The notes under the pieces are model-generated. The model was not told where the DNA came from and made no database searches. It saw only the letters and a program-made list of their open reading frames with translations. Made by a program: the position numbers and the translations under genes. A stretch of DNA of 64,000 nt from Caballeronia glebae (GTDB lineage: Bacteria; Pseudomonadota; Gammaproteobacteria; Burkholderiales; Burkholderiaceae). Positions 47,029 to 57,392 of the stretch are shown here, in pieces. How positions within the stretch are numbered: position 1 is the first letter of the stretch; every line of letters starts with the position of its first letter. The DNA lies in assembly GCF_001545035.1 (NCBI RefSeq), contig NZ_FCOJ02000023.1, positions 39,871-103,870 of the forward strand, in the 5' to 3' direction.

Positions 47029-47717
47029 GTTCGCTGCCGCAGACGTCGTCGTCGGTGGGGCCTGGCGCGCCCCTCACGCTCGCGCTGTCGAAAGGGCGTA
47101 TCTTCGAAGAGACGCTGCCGTTGCTCGCCGCCGCCGGCGTGCAGGTGGCCGAAGACCCTGAGAGCTCGCGCAAGCTGATCCTCCCGACCACGAACCCGAA
47201 CCTGCGCGTGATCATCGTGCGCGCGACCGACGTGCCGACCTACGTCGAGTACGGCGCGGCCGATTTCGGCGTCGCGGGCAAGGACGTGCTGATCGAGCAC
47301 GGCGGTGGCGGTTTGTATCAGCCGATCGACCTGGACATAGCGTGTTGCCGGATGTCGGTGGCGGTGAAGAACGGTTTCGATTATGCGAACGCGGTGCGCC
47401 AGGGCGCGCGCCTGAAGGTCGCGACCAAGTACACGGAAACCGCGCGTCAGCATTTCGCGGCGAAGGGCGTACACGTCGATCTGATCAAGCTGTACGGTTC
47501 GATGGAGCTTGCGCCGCTCGTCGGCCTCGCGGATGCGATCGTCGATCTGGTCAGCTCGGGCGGCACGTTGCGGGCGAACGATCTCGTCGAGGTCGAAGAG
47601 ATCATGCAGATTTCATCGCGCCTCGTCGTGAATCAGGCTGCGCTCAAGTTGAAGCGCGCCGCGCTCAAGCCGTTCCTCGACGCCTTCGAGCGCGCCACGG
47701 CCGCAACAGGAAAATAG
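47025..47717 (+). CDS. hisG: ATP phosphoribosyltransferase HisG (short form)
   Basis: A 230-residue enzyme for the first step of histidine synthesis, joining ATP and PRPP. Motifs: [40 protein letters not shown] and the PRPP-binding segment [18 protein letters not shown]. It lacks the C-terminal ACT-like regulatory domain of the long form, so it should need the HisZ partner, which is not in this window. The ATG overlaps the murA stop. Confidence 0.94.
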   Translation: MSSLPQTSSSVGPGAPLTLALSKGRIFEETLPLLAAAGVQVAEDPESSRKLILPTTNPNLRVIIVRATDVPTYVEYGAADFGVAGKDVLIEHGGGGLYQPIDLDIACCRMSVAVKNGFDYANAVRQGARLKVATKYTETARQHFAAKGVHVDLIKLYGSMELAPLVGLADAIVDLVSSGGTLRANDLVEVEEIMQISSRLVVNQAALKLKRAALKPFLDAFERATAATGK

Positions 47718-47763
47718 GCGGGCTGCACGACGCGGCGCGCCAACAGCAAAACGGAAAACCAGC

Positions 47764-49086
47764 ATGTCTATCAAGATTCGCAAACTCGATTCCAGCGCCG
47801 ATGGTTTTCAAAAGGCGCTGCGTGCGGTCCTCGCGTTCGAAGCGAGCGAGGATGAGGCGATCGAGCGCTCGGTCGCGCAGATTCTCGCGGACGTGAAGGC
47901 GCGCGGCGACGAAGCCGTGCTCGAATACACCAACAAGTTCGATCGTCTGAAAGCGGACAGCGTCGCGGCGCTCGAACTGCCGCTGTCGGAAATGGAAGCC
48001 GCGCTCGAAGGGCTCGAACCGAAGCGTCGCGCGGCGCTCGAAGCGGCGGCGGCGCGCGTGCGCGGCTATCACGAGAAGCAGCGTATCGAATGCGGCACGC
48101 ATAGCTGGCATTACACCGAAGCCGACGGCACCGTGCTCGGCCAGAAGGTCACGCCGCTCGATCGCGCGGGCATCTACGTGCCGGGCGGCAAGGCGGCGTA
48201 TCCGTCGTCGGTGCTGATGAACGCGATTCCCGCGCGCGTCGCGGGCGTGAAGGAAATCGTGATGGTCGTGCCGACGCCCGATGGCGTGAAGAATCCGCTC
48301 GTGCTCGCGGCGGCGCTGCTCGGCGGCGTGGATCGCGTGTTCACGATCGGCGGCGCGCAGGCGGTCGGCGCGCTCGCGTACGGCACGCAAAGCGTTCCTG
48401 CCGTCGACAAGATCTGCGGCCCGGGCAACGCGTATGTCGCATCGGCGAAGCGTCGCGTGTTCGGCACCGTCGGCATCGACATGATCGCGGGGCCGTCCGA
48501 AATTCTCGTGATCTGCGACGCCACCACCGATCCGCGCTGGGTCGCGATGGACCTCTTCTCGCAAGCCGAGCACGACGAACTCGCGCAATCCATTCTGCTG
48601 TGCCCGGACGACGATTTCATCCAGCGCGTGGAAGATGCGATCGTCGAGCTGCTTCCGTCGATGCCGCGACGCGACGTCATCCAGCGTTCGCTCGAAGACC
48701 GCGGCGCGCTCATCAAGGTGAAGGACATGGAACAAGCGTGCGCGATCGCGAACGACATCGCGCCGGAGCATCTGGAAATCTCGGCGCTCGATCCGCACCA
48801 ATGGGCCGCGCAGATTCACAACGCGGGCGCGATGTTCCTCGGCCGCTACACGAGCGAAAGCCTCGGCGATTACTGCGCGGGTCCGAATCACGTGCTGCCT
48901 ACTTCGCGCACCGCGCGGTTTTCGTCGCCGCTCGGCGTCTACGATTTCATGAAGCGTTCGAGCGTGATCGAAGTCAGCGCGGACGGCGCGCAGACGCTCG
49001 GCGAAATCGCCGCTGAACTGGCATACGGCGAAGGCTTGCAGGCGCATGCGAAGAGCGCCGAATACCGAATGAAAAAAGTCGGCTGA
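47764..49086 (+). CDS. hisD: Histidinol dehydrogenase
   Basis: A 440-residue Zn/NAD enzyme for the last two steps, histidinol to histidine. Motifs: [52 protein letters not shown] with the catalytic Glu/His region, and [14 protein letters not shown]. It starts 46 bp after hisG with the site AAACGGAAAA. Confidence 0.96.
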   Translation: MSIKIRKLDSSADGFQKALRAVLAFEASEDEAIERSVAQILADVKARGDEAVLEYTNKFDRLKADSVAALELPLSEMEAALEGLEPKRRAALEAAAARVRGYHEKQRIECGTHSWHYTEADGTVLGQKVTPLDRAGIYVPGGKAAYPSSVLMNAIPARVAGVKEIVMVVPTPDGVKNPLVLAAALLGGVDRVFTIGGAQAVGALAYGTQSVPAVDKICGPGNAYVASAKRRVFGTVGIDMIAGPSEILVICDATTDPRWVAMDLFSQAEHDELAQSILLCPDDDFIQRVEDAIVELLPSMPRRDVIQRSLEDRGALIKVKDMEQACAIANDIAPEHLEISALDPHQWAAQIHNAGAMFLGRYTSESLGDYCAGPNHVLPTSRTARFSSPLGVYDFMKRSSVIEVSADGAQTLGEIAAELAYGEGLQAHAKSAEYRMKKVG

Positions 49087-49111
49087 ATAGCGCGCCGACC
49101 CGAAAGAACGA

Positions 49112-49154
49112 GGCGGCCTGAGAGCCGCCGCCTGACCGGCGAGAGAGACGCCGG
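49112..49154 (+). other. Two tandem hairpins in the hisD-hisC gap
   Basis: GGCGGC/GCCGCC (49112-49117 with 49124-49129) and CCGGCG/CGCCGG (49136-49141 with 49149-49154) are back to back in a 74-bp gap. There is no T-run. The second ends six bases before the hisC ATG, so it could occlude the ribosome-binding site or stabilise the mRNA. Confidence 0.5.
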
Positions 49155-49160
49155 GAAAAC

Positions 49161-50234
49161 ATGACCACACTACAAGACATCATCCGCCCCGACGTCCTCG
49201 CGATGACGAGCTACCCCGTGCCCGATTCCACGGGCCTGATCAAGCTCGACGCGATGGAGAATCCCTACACCTTGCCCGCTGACCTCGCCGAACGTCTCGG
49301 CGCGCATCTCGCGGGCGTCGCGCTGAACCGCTATCCCGCGCCGCGTCCGGCGGAACTGCTCGCGAAGATCAAGCGCGCGATGAACGTGCCCGACGCCTGC
49401 GAGGTGCTGCTCGGCAACGGCTCGGACGAGCTGATCAGCATGATGTCGGTCGCGTGCTCGAAGCCGGGCGCGAAGGTCGTGGCGCCCGTGCCGGGCTTCG
49501 TGATGTACGAAATGTCGGCGAAGTTCGCGCATCTGGCGTTCATCGGCGTGCCTTTGAAGGCCGACTTCACGCTCGACGCCGATGCGCTCGTCGCCGCCAT
49601 CGAGGAGCACGCGCCCGCGCTCGTCTACCTCGCGTATCCGAATAACCCGACCGGCACGCTCTACGACGACGCCGACATCGAACGCGTGATCGCCGCGTCG
49701 AAGAAAAGTCTCGTGGTGATCGACGAGGCGTATCAGCCGTTCGCCGAAAAAAGCTGGATGTCTCGCGCGGCGGAGTTCGACAACGTCGTGGTGATGCGCA
49801 CCGTCTCGAAGCTCGGGCTCGCGGGCATCCGTCTCGGCTACATGGCGGGCCGGCCTTCGTGGATCATGCAGTTCGACAAAGTGCGCCCGCCGTACAACAT
49901 CAACGTGCTGACGCAGGCGACCGCCGATTTCCTGCTGGATCACCTCGACGTGCTCGACGCCCAGGCCGCCGAACTGCGCGCGCAACGCACGAAACTCGCG
50001 CGCGAAGTGGCGGCGCTGCCCGGCATGACGGTTTTTCCGAGCGCGGGAAATTTCCTGCTCGTGCGCGTTCCCGATGCCGCCGTTGCTTTCGAAACCCTTC
50101 TGACTTCGCGGGTTTTGATAAAAAACGTGGGTAAAATGCATCCGTTGCTTGCTAATTGCGTGCGCTTGACCGTCGGAACAGCCGAGGAAAACGCGCACAT
50201 GGTCGCGGCGCTGAAAAAGCTCGCACCGAACTGA
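49161..50234 (+). CDS. hisC: Histidinol-phosphate aminotransferase
   Basis: A 357-residue class I/II PLP aminotransferase acting on imidazole-acetol phosphate. It has [34 protein letters not shown] and the PLP-Lys motif [14 protein letters not shown]. Placed between hisD and hisB as expected. Confidence 0.95.
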   Translation: MTTLQDIIRPDVLAMTSYPVPDSTGLIKLDAMENPYTLPADLAERLGAHLAGVALNRYPAPRPAELLAKIKRAMNVPDACEVLLGNGSDELISMMSVACSKPGAKVVAPVPGFVMYEMSAKFAHLAFIGVPLKADFTLDADALVAAIEEHAPALVYLAYPNNPTGTLYDDADIERVIAASKKSLVVIDEAYQPFAEKSWMSRAAEFDNVVVMRTVSKLGLAGIRLGYMAGRPSWIMQFDKVRPPYNINVLTQATADFLLDHLDVLDAQAAELRAQRTKLAREVAALPGMTVFPSAGNFLLVRVPDAAVAFETLLTSRVLIKNVGKMHPLLANCVRLTVGTAEENAHMVAALKKLAPN

Positions 50235-50266
50235 AACCCACAACGATCAAGTATCAAGGAATCACC

Positions 50267-50854
50267 ATGCGCATTGCGGAAGTCGTTCGCAACACCAGCG
50301 AAACGCAGATCCGTGTGAAGCTCGATCTGGACGGCACCGGCAAGCAGAAGCTCGCCACCGGCGTCCCGTTCCTCGATCACATGCTCGACCAGATCGCCCG
50401 TCACGGGCTCATCGATCTCGACGTCGAAGCGCATGGCGACCTCCATATCGACGACCACCATACCGTCGAAGACACGGGCATCACGCTCGGGCAGGCAGTG
50501 GCGAAGGCCATCGGCGACCGGAAGGGCATTCGCCGTTACGGCCATTCCTACGTGCCGCTCGATGAAGCGCTGTCGCGCGTCGTCATCGATTTTTCGGGGC
50601 GTCCGGGGCTCGAATTTCACGTGCCGTTCACGCGCGCGCGCATCGGCACGTTCGACGTCGATCTCACCATCGAGTTTTTCCGCGGATTCGTGAATCACGC
50701 GGGCGTGACGCTGCACATCGACAACCTGCGCGGCATCAACGCGCATCATCAGGTCGAAACCGTATTCAAGGCGTTCGGCCGCGCGCTACGCATGGCCGTC
50801 GAAGTGGACGAACGCGCGGCGGGGCAGATTCCGTCGACCAAGGGCAGTCTCTGA
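50267..50854 (+). CDS. hisB: Imidazoleglycerol-phosphate dehydratase
   Basis: A 195-residue monofunctional enzyme (no histidinol-phosphatase domain as in E. coli HisB). Mn-binding motifs [29 protein letters not shown], and [14 protein letters not shown] carry the expected His/Glu clusters. The ATG at 50267 follows AAGGAATC. Confidence 0.96.
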   Translation: MRIAEVVRNTSETQIRVKLDLDGTGKQKLATGVPFLDHMLDQIARHGLIDLDVEAHGDLHIDDHHTVEDTGITLGQAVAKAIGDRKGIRRYGHSYVPLDEALSRVVIDFSGRPGLEFHVPFTRARIGTFDVDLTIEFFRGFVNHAGVTLHIDNLRGINAHHQVETVFKAFGRALRMAVEVDERAAGQIPSTKGSL

Positions 50855-50892
50855 TCGACACGCGGCGCTTCGGCGCGCGCGTCGAATTCACG

Positions 50893-51513
50893 ATGGATCT
50901 GTTCAAATCGTTTATCTCATTGCTCGCGCTGATCAATCCGATCGGCGCGATACCGTTTTTTCTCAGCCTGACCGCGCAGCAATCCGACATCGAAAGACGC
51001 AACACCATTCGCGTCGCGTCGGTTTCGGTGTTCTGCGTGATCGCGGTGACGGCGCTGCTTGGGCAGCAGATCATCGCGTTCTTCGGGATTTCGGTCGGGT
51101 CGTTCGAAGTGGGCGGCGGCATCATCATGCTGCTCATGGCGATCAACATGTTGAACGCGCAGGTCGGCAATGCGCGCTCCACGCCGGAAGAACGCATGGA
51201 AGCCGAGGAGCGCAACAGCATCGCGGTCGTGCCGCTCGCGATTCCGCTGCTCACCGGGCCAGGCTCGATCAGCACGGTGATCGTTTATGCTGCCAATGCG
51301 CAGCACTGGTACGACCGCTTCGGGCTCGTCCTGCTGGGCGCGATCATCGCGGGGCTGTGCTTCGGCGCGCTGAATCTCGCCGAGCCGATCGCGCGCGTGG
51401 TCGGGCGCACCGGAATCAATATCGGCACGCGTCTCATGGGTTTGATGTTGTCCGCACTGGCGGTGGAGTTCATCGTCAACGGGTTGAAGGCCTTGATGCC
51501 ATCTTTGAAATGA
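50893..51513 (+). CDS. MarC/UPF0056-family membrane protein inside the his operon
   Basis: A 206-residue protein with about six hydrophobic segments ([58 protein letters not shown]). MarC proteins have no settled function; a role in multidrug resistance was not upheld. It sits between hisB and hisH and its stop overlaps the hisH start (ATGA), so it is translated with the his operon. No histidine-related role is known. Confidence 0.9.
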   Translation: MDLFKSFISLLALINPIGAIPFFLSLTAQQSDIERRNTIRVASVSVFCVIAVTALLGQQIIAFFGISVGSFEVGGGIIMLLMAINMLNAQVGNARSTPEERMEAEERNSIAVVPLAIPLLTGPGSISTVIVYAANAQHWYDRFGLVLLGAIIAGLCFGALNLAEPIARVVGRTGINIGTRLMGLMLSALAVEFIVNGLKALMPSLK

Positions 51514-52151
51514 CTACTTCGATTGCGATTGTTGATTACGGAATGGGCAACCTGCGCTCGGTGTACCAGGCGCTGAAAAAGGCCGCACCCGAGGCGAACG
51601 TGGCGATCGTCGATCAGCCGCAAGGCATTCACGCGGCGGATCGCGTCGTGCTGCCGGGTCAGGGCGCGATGCGCGACTGCATGGGGCATCTGGCCGAATC
51701 CGGCTTGCAGGAAGCGGTGATGCAGGCGGCGCGCGAAAAGCCGATGCTCGGCGTATGCGTCGGCGAGCAAATGCTCTTCGACTGGAGCGAGGAAGGCGAC
51801 ACGAAGGGTCTCGGCCTTTTGCCCGGCAAAGTCGTGCGCTTCCAGCTCGACGGTCTTCTGCAGGACGACGGCTCGCGCTTCAAGGTGCCGCAAATGGGCT
51901 GGAACCGCGTTCGTCAGACGCAGGCGCATCCGCTCTGGGACGGCGTCGCGGACGGCGCGTTCTTCTACTTCGTGCACAGCTATTACGTGGTGCCGGAGAA
52001 TCCGGCTCATACGTCCGGCGAAACTGTGTACGGCAGCGCATTCACGTCGGCGGTTGCGCGCGACAATATCTTCGCGACTCAATTCCACCCGGAAAAGAGC
52101 GCGGACGCCGGATTGCGTCTCTATCGCAATTTCGTGCACTGGAACCCGTGA
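51510..52151 (+). CDS. hisH: Imidazole glycerol phosphate synthase, glutaminase subunit
   Basis: A 213-residue class I glutamine amidotransferase feeding ammonia to His[13 protein letters not shown] at the start, the nucleophile elbow [12 protein letters not shown] with the catalytic Cys, and the His/Glu of [11 protein letters not shown] are present. The start overlaps the marC-family stop. Confidence 0.95.
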   Translation: MTTSIAIVDYGMGNLRSVYQALKKAAPEANVAIVDQPQGIHAADRVVLPGQGAMRDCMGHLAESGLQEAVMQAAREKPMLGVCVGEQMLFDWSEEGDTKGLGLLPGKVVRFQLDGLLQDDGSRFKVPQMGWNRVRQTQAHPLWDGVADGAFFYFVHSYYVVPENPAHTSGETVYGSAFTSAVARDNIFATQFHPEKSADAGLRLYRNFVHWNP

Positions 52152-52303
52152 AATGGCGCGCCCGCTAGCGTTTTCGCCTATTACCGCGGGCGCATGACCG
52201 TTGCAAGACTTGTACTACACTAGCGGGACGGCCGGCGATACAGGCACGAAAGACCTCACGTGCGCCGTTTTGATCAACTCCACCCAGAAAATACGCGATA
52301 CCT

Positions 52304-53056
52304 ATGCTGCTCATTCCGGCCATCGATCTTAAGGACGGTCAGTGCGTGCGCCTTAAGCAGGGCGATATGGACCAGGCGACCATTTTTTCAGAGAATCCGG
52401 CGGCCATGGCCCGACACTGGGTCGACCGCGGCGCACGACGGCTGCATCTGGTCGATCTAAACGGCGCCTTTGCCGGCAAGCCACGAAACGGCGACGCGAT
52501 CCGCGCGATCCTCGACGAAGTCGGCAGCGAGATTCCCGTGCAGTTGGGCGGCGGCATCCGCGATCTCGAAACCATCGAACGCTATCTCGACGACGGCCTG
52601 TCGTACATCATCATCGGCACGGCCGCGGTGAAGAATCCGGGCTTCCTGCGCGACGCGTGCAGCGCGTTCGGGGGACACATCATCGTCGGACTGGATGCGA
52701 AGGACGGCAAGGTCGCGACCGACGGCTGGAGCAAGCTCACGGGCCACGAAGTCGTCGATCTCGGCCGCAAGTTCGAGGACTACGGCTGCGAATCGATCAT
52801 CTACACCGACATCGGCCGCGACGGCATGCTCCAGGGCGTCAACATCGGCGCGACCGTGCGCCTCGCGCAGGCAGTGAAGATTCCGGTGATCGCGAGCGGC
52901 GGGCTGTCGAGCATCGCGGACATCGAATCGCTCTGCGAGGTCGAGGGCGAAGGCATTGAAGGCGTGATCTGCGGCCGCGCGATCTACTCCGGCGATCTCG
53001 ATTTCAGCGCCGCCCAGACCCGCGCCGACGCGCTGCGCGAGGCCGACGGCGCCTGA
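52304..53056 (+). CDS. hisA: ProFAR isomerase HisA
   Basis: A 250-residue TIM barrel. [17 protein letters not shown] carries the catalytic Asp, and [16 protein letters not shown] the second. [13 protein letters not shown] binds phosphate. It begins after a 152-bp gap, the largest in the his cluster, which could hold an internal promoter. Confidence 0.96.
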   Translation: MLLIPAIDLKDGQCVRLKQGDMDQATIFSENPAAMARHWVDRGARRLHLVDLNGAFAGKPRNGDAIRAILDEVGSEIPVQLGGGIRDLETIERYLDDGLSYIIIGTAAVKNPGFLRDACSAFGGHIIVGLDAKDGKVATDGWSKLTGHEVVDLGRKFEDYGCESIIYTDIGRDGMLQGVNIGATVRLAQAVKIPVIASGGLSSIADIESLCEVEGEGIEGVICGRAIYSGDLDFSAAQTRADALREADGA

Positions 53057-53133
53057 AACGCCCGAGCGTGAGCACATTTGAGCAGCTCTCCGGGCGGCCG
53101 CGACGCCGCCCTTACTCCGTAAGTGGCAAGAAC

Positions 53134-53907
53134 ATGGCTCTCGCAAAACGCATCATTCCCTGTCTCGACGTGACCGCCGGCCGCGTCGTGAAGGGCGTCA
53201 ATTTCCTCGAACTGCGCGACGCGGGCGACCCTGTCGAAATCGCGCGCCGTTACGACGATCAGGGCGCCGACGAACTCACGTTTCTCGACATCACCGCGAC
53301 GTCCGATCAACGCGATCTGATTCTGCCGATCATCGAGGCGGTGGCGTCGCAGGTGTTCATTCCGCTGACCGTCGGCGGCGGCGTGCGCGCGGTCGAAGAC
53401 GTGCGGCGTCTGCTCAACGCGGGCGCGGACAAAATCAGCATGAACTCCTCGGCGGTCGCGAATCCGCAGCTCGTGCGCGACGCGTCGGACAAACACGGCT
53501 CGCAATGCATCGTCGTCGCCATCGACGCGAAGCGTGTGTCGGCCGAAGGCGAGACGCCGCGCTGGGAAGTCTTCACGCATGGCGGCCGTAAGGCGACGGG
53601 CATCGACGCGATCGAATGGGCGCGCAAGATGGCCGAGTACGGCGCGGGCGAAATTCTGCTCACGAGCATGGATCGCGACGGCACGAAGGCGGGCTTCGAT
53701 CTCGCACTGACGCGCGCGGTGTCGGACGCCGTGCCGGTGCCGGTGATCGCGTCGGGCGGTGTCGGCTCGTTGCAGCATCTGGCCGATGGCGTGGTCGTTG
53801 GTCACGCGGACGCGGTGCTTGCCGCGAGCATCTTCCACTATGGCGAGCACACGGTCGGCGAGGCGAAGCGTTTCATGGCCGACCACGGCATTTCGGTGAG
53901 GACGTAA
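53134..53907 (+). CDS. hisF: Imidazole glycerol phosphate synthase, cyclase subunit
   Basis: A 257-residue TIM barrel. It starts [20 protein letters not shown] with the catalytic Asp, and [15 protein letters not shown] holds the second Asp. [14 protein letters not shown] and [11 protein letters not shown] bind phosphate. It partners HisH. Confidence 0.96.
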   Translation: MALAKRIIPCLDVTAGRVVKGVNFLELRDAGDPVEIARRYDDQGADELTFLDITATSDQRDLILPIIEAVASQVFIPLTVGGGVRAVEDVRRLLNAGADKISMNSSAVANPQLVRDASDKHGSQCIVVAIDAKRVSAEGETPRWEVFTHGGRKATGIDAIEWARKMAEYGAGEILLTSMDRDGTKAGFDLALTRAVSDAVPVPVIASGGVGSLQHLADGVVVGHADAVLAASIFHYGEHTVGEAKRFMADHGISVRT

Positions 53908-53910
53908 GCC

Positions 53911-54315
53911 GTGAGCGATCAAACGACCTGGCTCGACAAGGTGAAGTGGGACGCGAACGGCCTTGTGCCCGTGATCGCGCAGGAAGCGTCGACCAACGAC
54001 GTGCTCATGTTCGCGTGGATGAATCGCGAGGCGCTCGCGAAGACCATCGAACTGAAGCGCGCGGTGTACTTCTCGCGCTCGCGGCAGCGGCTGTGGTTCA
54101 AGGGCGAGGAGTCCGGGCACGTGCAGCACGTTCACGACGTGCGCCTCGATTGCGATGAAGACGTCGTGCTGCTCAAGGTCGAGCAGGTATCGGGTATCGC
54201 GTGTCATACCGGCCGCCACTCCTGTTTTTTTCAGAAATTCGAGGGCACGGCGGAGAACGGCGAGTGGGTCGCCGTCGAGCCGGTCCTGAAAGACCCCGAA
54301 AGCATCTACAAATGA
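53911..54315 (+). CDS. hisI: Phosphoribosyl-AMP cyclohydrolase
   Basis: A 134-residue Zn/Mg enzyme. It starts with GTG three bases after his[31 protein letters not shown] and the metal-binding [25 protein letters not shown] are family motifs. In E. coli it is fused to HisE; here they are separate, with a 4-bp overlap. Confidence 0.96.
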   Translation: MSDQTTWLDKVKWDANGLVPVIAQEASTNDVLMFAWMNREALAKTIELKRAVYFSRSRQRLWFKGEESGHVQHVHDVRLDCDEDVVLLKVEQVSGIACHTGRHSCFFQKFEGTAENGEWVAVEPVLKDPESIYK

Positions 54316-54680
54316 CGCAAGCCAATACGCTGGACACGCTGCTGCGCCTCGGCGCGATCATCGACAGTCGCAAGGGCGGCGATCCGGAACAATCTTACGT
54401 TTCCCGACTCTTTCACAAGGGCGACGATGCGATCCTGAAGAAGATCGGCGAGGAAGCGACGGAAGTCGTGCTCGCCGCGAAGGACGCGCGTCACGGCGGC
54501 GCACCGAAAGCGCTCGTCGGAGAAGTCGCCGATCTGTGGTTTCATTGTCTCGTGATGCTGTCGCATTTCGACCTGAGCCCCGCCGACGTGGTCGCGGAAC
54601 TGGAGCGTCGCGAAGGATTGTCGGGAATCGAGGAAAAAGCGCTGCGCAAGTCGCGTGAGCGCGAACAGAACGGCGGCTGA
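54312..54680 (+). CDS. hisE: Phosphoribosyl-ATP pyrophosphohydrolase
   Basis: A 122-residue MazG-fold enzyme. [32 protein letters not shown] and [13 protein letters not shown] carry the metal-binding acidic residues. It overlaps hisI by 4 bp and is the last his gene here. Confidence 0.95.
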   Translation: MTQANTLDTLLRLGAIIDSRKGGDPEQSYVSRLFHKGDDAILKKIGEEATEVVLAAKDARHGGAPKALVGEVADLWFHCLVMLSHFDLSPADVVAELERREGLSGIEEKALRKSREREQNGG

Positions 54681-54713
54681 CGAGCGTCTGGCATTCGCGA
54701 AGGAGGGCCAAGC

Positions 54714-55106
54714 ATGAACCGGCAATACGAACCTTATCCGCCGCCTGTCGTTCAGGACGCGAACGATCCCGAGCGTCTGCGCAATATGCGCACGTTCACG
54801 CACGTTCTGTACGGGCTGTATGCGGTCTATTGGCTGACCGGCGGGCTCACCGGACTGGTCGCCATCATCCTCAACTACATCAAGCGCGGCGATGCTTCGG
54901 GCACGCCGTATGAAGATCACTTCACCTGGCAGATCCGCACGTTCTGGTGGGCGGTGCTGGGCCACGTGATCGGTTTCGCGACGATCTGGATCGGCGTCGG
55001 CTTCCTGATTCTCGCCGCGGTCAGCATCTGGACGCTTTATCGCATCATCAAAGGCTGGCTGTATCTCTACGAGAACAAGACGATCGAGCCGCGCGCGTGG
55101 TTCTGA
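54714..55106 (+). CDS. DUF4870-family membrane protein
   Basis: A 130-residue protein with three hydrophobic helices (HVLYGLYAVYWLTGGLTG, WWAVLGHVIGFATIWIG, LILAAVSIWTLYRIIKGW) and the conserved GTPYEDHFTWQIRTFWWA of this family. Function unknown. AAGGAGG lies just before the ATG. It continues the his gene row, 33 bp after hisE. Confidence 0.85.
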   Translation: MNRQYEPYPPPVVQDANDPERLRNMRTFTHVLYGLYAVYWLTGGLTGLVAIILNYIKRGDASGTPYEDHFTWQIRTFWWAVLGHVIGFATIWIGVGFLILAAVSIWTLYRIIKGWLYLYENKTIEPRAWF

Positions 55107-55150
55107 TCCGGTTTGATCAATCAGGCCCGGCAACGGGAGACACGGTATAA

Positions 55151-55513
55151 ATGAGTCAAGACAACTGCATTTTCTGCAAGATCGCTTCCGGGCAACTGCC
55201 GAGCACGAAGGTCTATGAGGACGATGAGTTCGTCGCCTTCAACGACATCAATCCCGCCGCACCGGTGCATGTGCTGGTGATTCCGCGCAAGCATATTGAA
55301 ACACTTTCGCACTGCACAGAAAGTGACAGTCCGCTACTTGGTAGAATGGTGAGTCTCGTCGGACGTTTGGCGAAAGATCTGGGTGTCTCATACACGGGAG
55401 GCGATACCGGCTTTCGCACGGTAATTAATACCGGGCCGGGCGGCGGGCAGGAGGTGTATCACATCCACGCGCATTTGTTAGCCGGCGAGCGCCCGTGGCG
55501 CCGAATGGGGTAA
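55151..55513 (+). CDS. hinT: HIT-family purine nucleoside phosphoramidase HinT
   Basis: A 120-residue cytoplasmic enzyme that hydrolyses nucleoside phosphoramidates. The histidine triad is in VYHIHAHLLAG; the N-terminal CIFCKIASGQLPSTKVYED is characteristic. It follows the DUF4870 gene by 44 bp. Confidence 0.95.
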   Translation: MSQDNCIFCKIASGQLPSTKVYEDDEFVAFNDINPAAPVHVLVIPRKHIETLSHCTESDSPLLGRMVSLVGRLAKDLGVSYTGGDTGFRTVINTGPGGGQEVYHIHAHLLAGERPWRRMG

Positions 55514-55667
55514 CGCCGCTATTTTTGTCGGCATTCTCCTTTCCAATGAAATATTGGGCGAGCAAAATCGATAGTTGAGCTGAGGCGAAGGGCCTCGGCT
55601 GAGGCCGCAAGGCCGATCTTCCGCCTCGGCACCCAAATCGGGGCGGAATTACGGAGAGTTTTCATTC

Positions 55668-55904
55668 ATGGGTTCGTTAAGCATTTGGCATTGGTTGATC
55701 GTTCTGCTGATCGTGGCACTCGTCTTCGGCACGAAGAAGCTGCGCAATATCGGTGGCGATCTGGGCGGCGCGGTGAAGGGTTTCAAGGAAGGCATGCGCG
55801 AAGGCGAAACGCCGGCAAATTCGACCGATCAGCGCGAACTGCCGCGTAACGGCGCCGTGGACGTCGAGGCGAAAGACAAGTCGCGCTCGGGCGACTTTCG
55901 CTAA
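55668..55904 (+). CDS. tatA: Twin-arginine translocase subunit TatA
   Basis: A 78-residue protein. The short N-terminal helix [16 protein letters not shown], the [20 protein letters not shown] hinge and amphipathic helix are classic. It forms the pore-like assembly for folded proteins. GGAGAG precedes the ATG. It starts a tatABC operon; a structured 154-bp gap lies upstream. Confidence 0.96.
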   Translation: MGSLSIWHWLIVLLIVALVFGTKKLRNIGGDLGGAVKGFKEGMREGETPANSTDQRELPRNGAVDVEAKDKSRSGDFR

Positions 55905-55940
55905 TCCGTCCGCCGACGGTAACTCTCCACTTTCCGTTCA

Positions 55941-56471
55941 ATGCTCGATCTTGGTCTGACCAAAATGGCGGTCATCGGCGTCGTTGCGCTGGTGGTCCTC
56001 GGGCCGGAGCGTCTGCCCGGCGTGGCTCGCACGGCGGGGGCGCTCTTCGGGCGCGCGCAGCGCTACATCAACGACGTCAAATCGGAAGTCGCGCGTGAGA
56101 TGGAGCTCGATGAGCTCAAGAAAATGCGCACCGAGTTCGAAACCGCGGCGTCGAATGTCGAATCGTCGATTCACGACACGCTGAAGCGCCACGAATCCGA
56201 GCTGAACGACGCCTGGAAAGACGGGACGTCGGTCACGCCGAGCATTGCGGGCGGCGCGGCTGAATCGGCGGACAGCGCCGCGTCGGACAAGCCCTGGGCC
56301 GCCACGTCATCATCGACGTCGACCAGGCGCAAGAACTGGCGCGTGAAGCAGGCGGCGATTCCCAATTGGTACAAGCGCACGACCTCGCGTCGCACGCGGG
56401 TTCAATCGGGCGCGGCGCGCGTCGCTCGTCATACGCCCGCCACTCTGCGCCGGCAGACGAAGTTCTTCTGA
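55941..56471 (+). CDS. tatB: Twin-arginine translocase subunit TatB
   Basis: A 176-residue protein. MLDLGLTKMAVIGVVALVVL with GPERLPGVARTAGALFGRAQ is the TatB signature. A long amphipathic region is followed by a strongly basic tail of about 45 residues (KNWRVKQAAIPNWYKRTTS and RRTRVQSG among them). TatB binds signal peptides with TatC. Confidence 0.93.
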   Translation: MLDLGLTKMAVIGVVALVVLGPERLPGVARTAGALFGRAQRYINDVKSEVAREMELDELKKMRTEFETAASNVESSIHDTLKRHESELNDAWKDGTSVTPSIAGGAAESADSAASDKPWAATSSSTSTRRKNWRVKQAAIPNWYKRTTSRRTRVQSGAARVARHTPATLRRQTKFF

Positions 56472-56515
56472 GCGAGCCGCGATTCCTTCATCGATGATTT
56501 CTACCGAGGGCCGGC

Positions 56516-57292
56516 GTGAGCGACCCGCAACACACTAAAGAAGAGCCCGTCGAAGAGACGTTCATTTCGCATCTGGTCGAATTGCGCGACCGCATTATCC
56601 GCGCGGGCGCTTCGGTCATCGTCGTGTTCATCTCGCTCGTGTATTGGGCGCCGGACATCTTCAAGCTGCTGGCCCGTCCGCTGATGCAGAACCTGCCGCG
56701 CGACGGCAAGATGATCGTCACCGACGTCACCGGCTCGTTCTTCGTGCCGATGAAGGTGACGATGCTCGTCGCCTTCGTGATCGCGCTGCCGATCGTGCTG
56801 TATCAAGTGTGGGCATTCGTCGCGCCCGGCTTGTATCAGCACGAGAAGAAGCTCGTCGGGCCGCTCGTTTTCAGCAGCTACACGCTTTTTCTGTGCGGCA
56901 TGGCATTCGCCTACTTCGTCGTATTCCCGACCATTTTCCGCGTGATGGCGCATTACAATGCGCCGCTGGGCGCGGAAATGACGACGGATATCGACAACTA
57001 CCTGAGCTTTGTGCTCACGATGTTCCTCGCGTTCGGCGTGACGTTCGAGGTGCCGATAGTCGTCGTGCTGCTTGCGCGCATGGGCGTCGTGTCGATCCAG
57101 AAGCTCAAGCAGATTCGGCCTTACGTGATCGTCGGCGCGTTCGTCATTTCGGCGGTGGTCACGCCGCCGGACGTTTTCTCGCAACTGATTCTCGCGATTC
57201 CGCTCGTCATTCTTTATGAGGCGGGCATCATTGCGGCGCGGCTCGTGATCGGCAAGCAACCGATCAAAAACGAGGAGCCGGCGGCGGAGTAG
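56516..57292 (+). CDS. tatC: Twin-arginine translocase subunit TatC
   Basis: A 258-residue six-helix protein, the receptor for twin-arginine signals. It starts at GTG 56516. TFISHLVELRDRIIRA at the N-terminus with the conserved Glu, and FGVTFEVPIVVVLL with another, are family motifs. A strong terminator follows. Confidence 0.96.
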   Translation: MSDPQHTKEEPVEETFISHLVELRDRIIRAGASVIVVFISLVYWAPDIFKLLARPLMQNLPRDGKMIVTDVTGSFFVPMKVTMLVAFVIALPIVLYQVWAFVAPGLYQHEKKLVGPLVFSSYTLFLCGMAFAYFVVFPTIFRVMAHYNAPLGAEMTTDIDNYLSFVLTMFLAFGVTFEVPIVVVLLARMGVVSIQKLKQIRPYVIVGAFVISAVVTPPDVFSQLILAIPLVILYEAGIIAARLVIGKQPIKNEEPAAE

Positions 57293-57334
57293 GTGCGGCG
57301 TATTGTCGCGTCGTCACACGGTTCGACGGATACG

Positions 57335-57372
57335 AAAAAGGCAGCTTTCGAGTGATCGAAGCTGCCTTTTTT
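57335..57372. terminator. Terminator between tatC and the DegS-like gene
   Basis: AAAAAGGCAGCTT (57335-57347) pairs with AAGCTGCCTTTTT (57359-57371); the stem continues with CGA/TCG. A-runs and T-runs on both sides make it suitable for both convergent genes. Confidence 0.9.
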
Positions 57373-57392
57373 GCTTTCACGGATACCGCGTT

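Noticed and set aside
49087..49160. Possible glycine or other riboswitch in the hisD-hisC gap (GAGAGA-like strings)
   Set aside because: The segment is too short and lacks the conserved cores of known aptamers; it is simply two hairpins.
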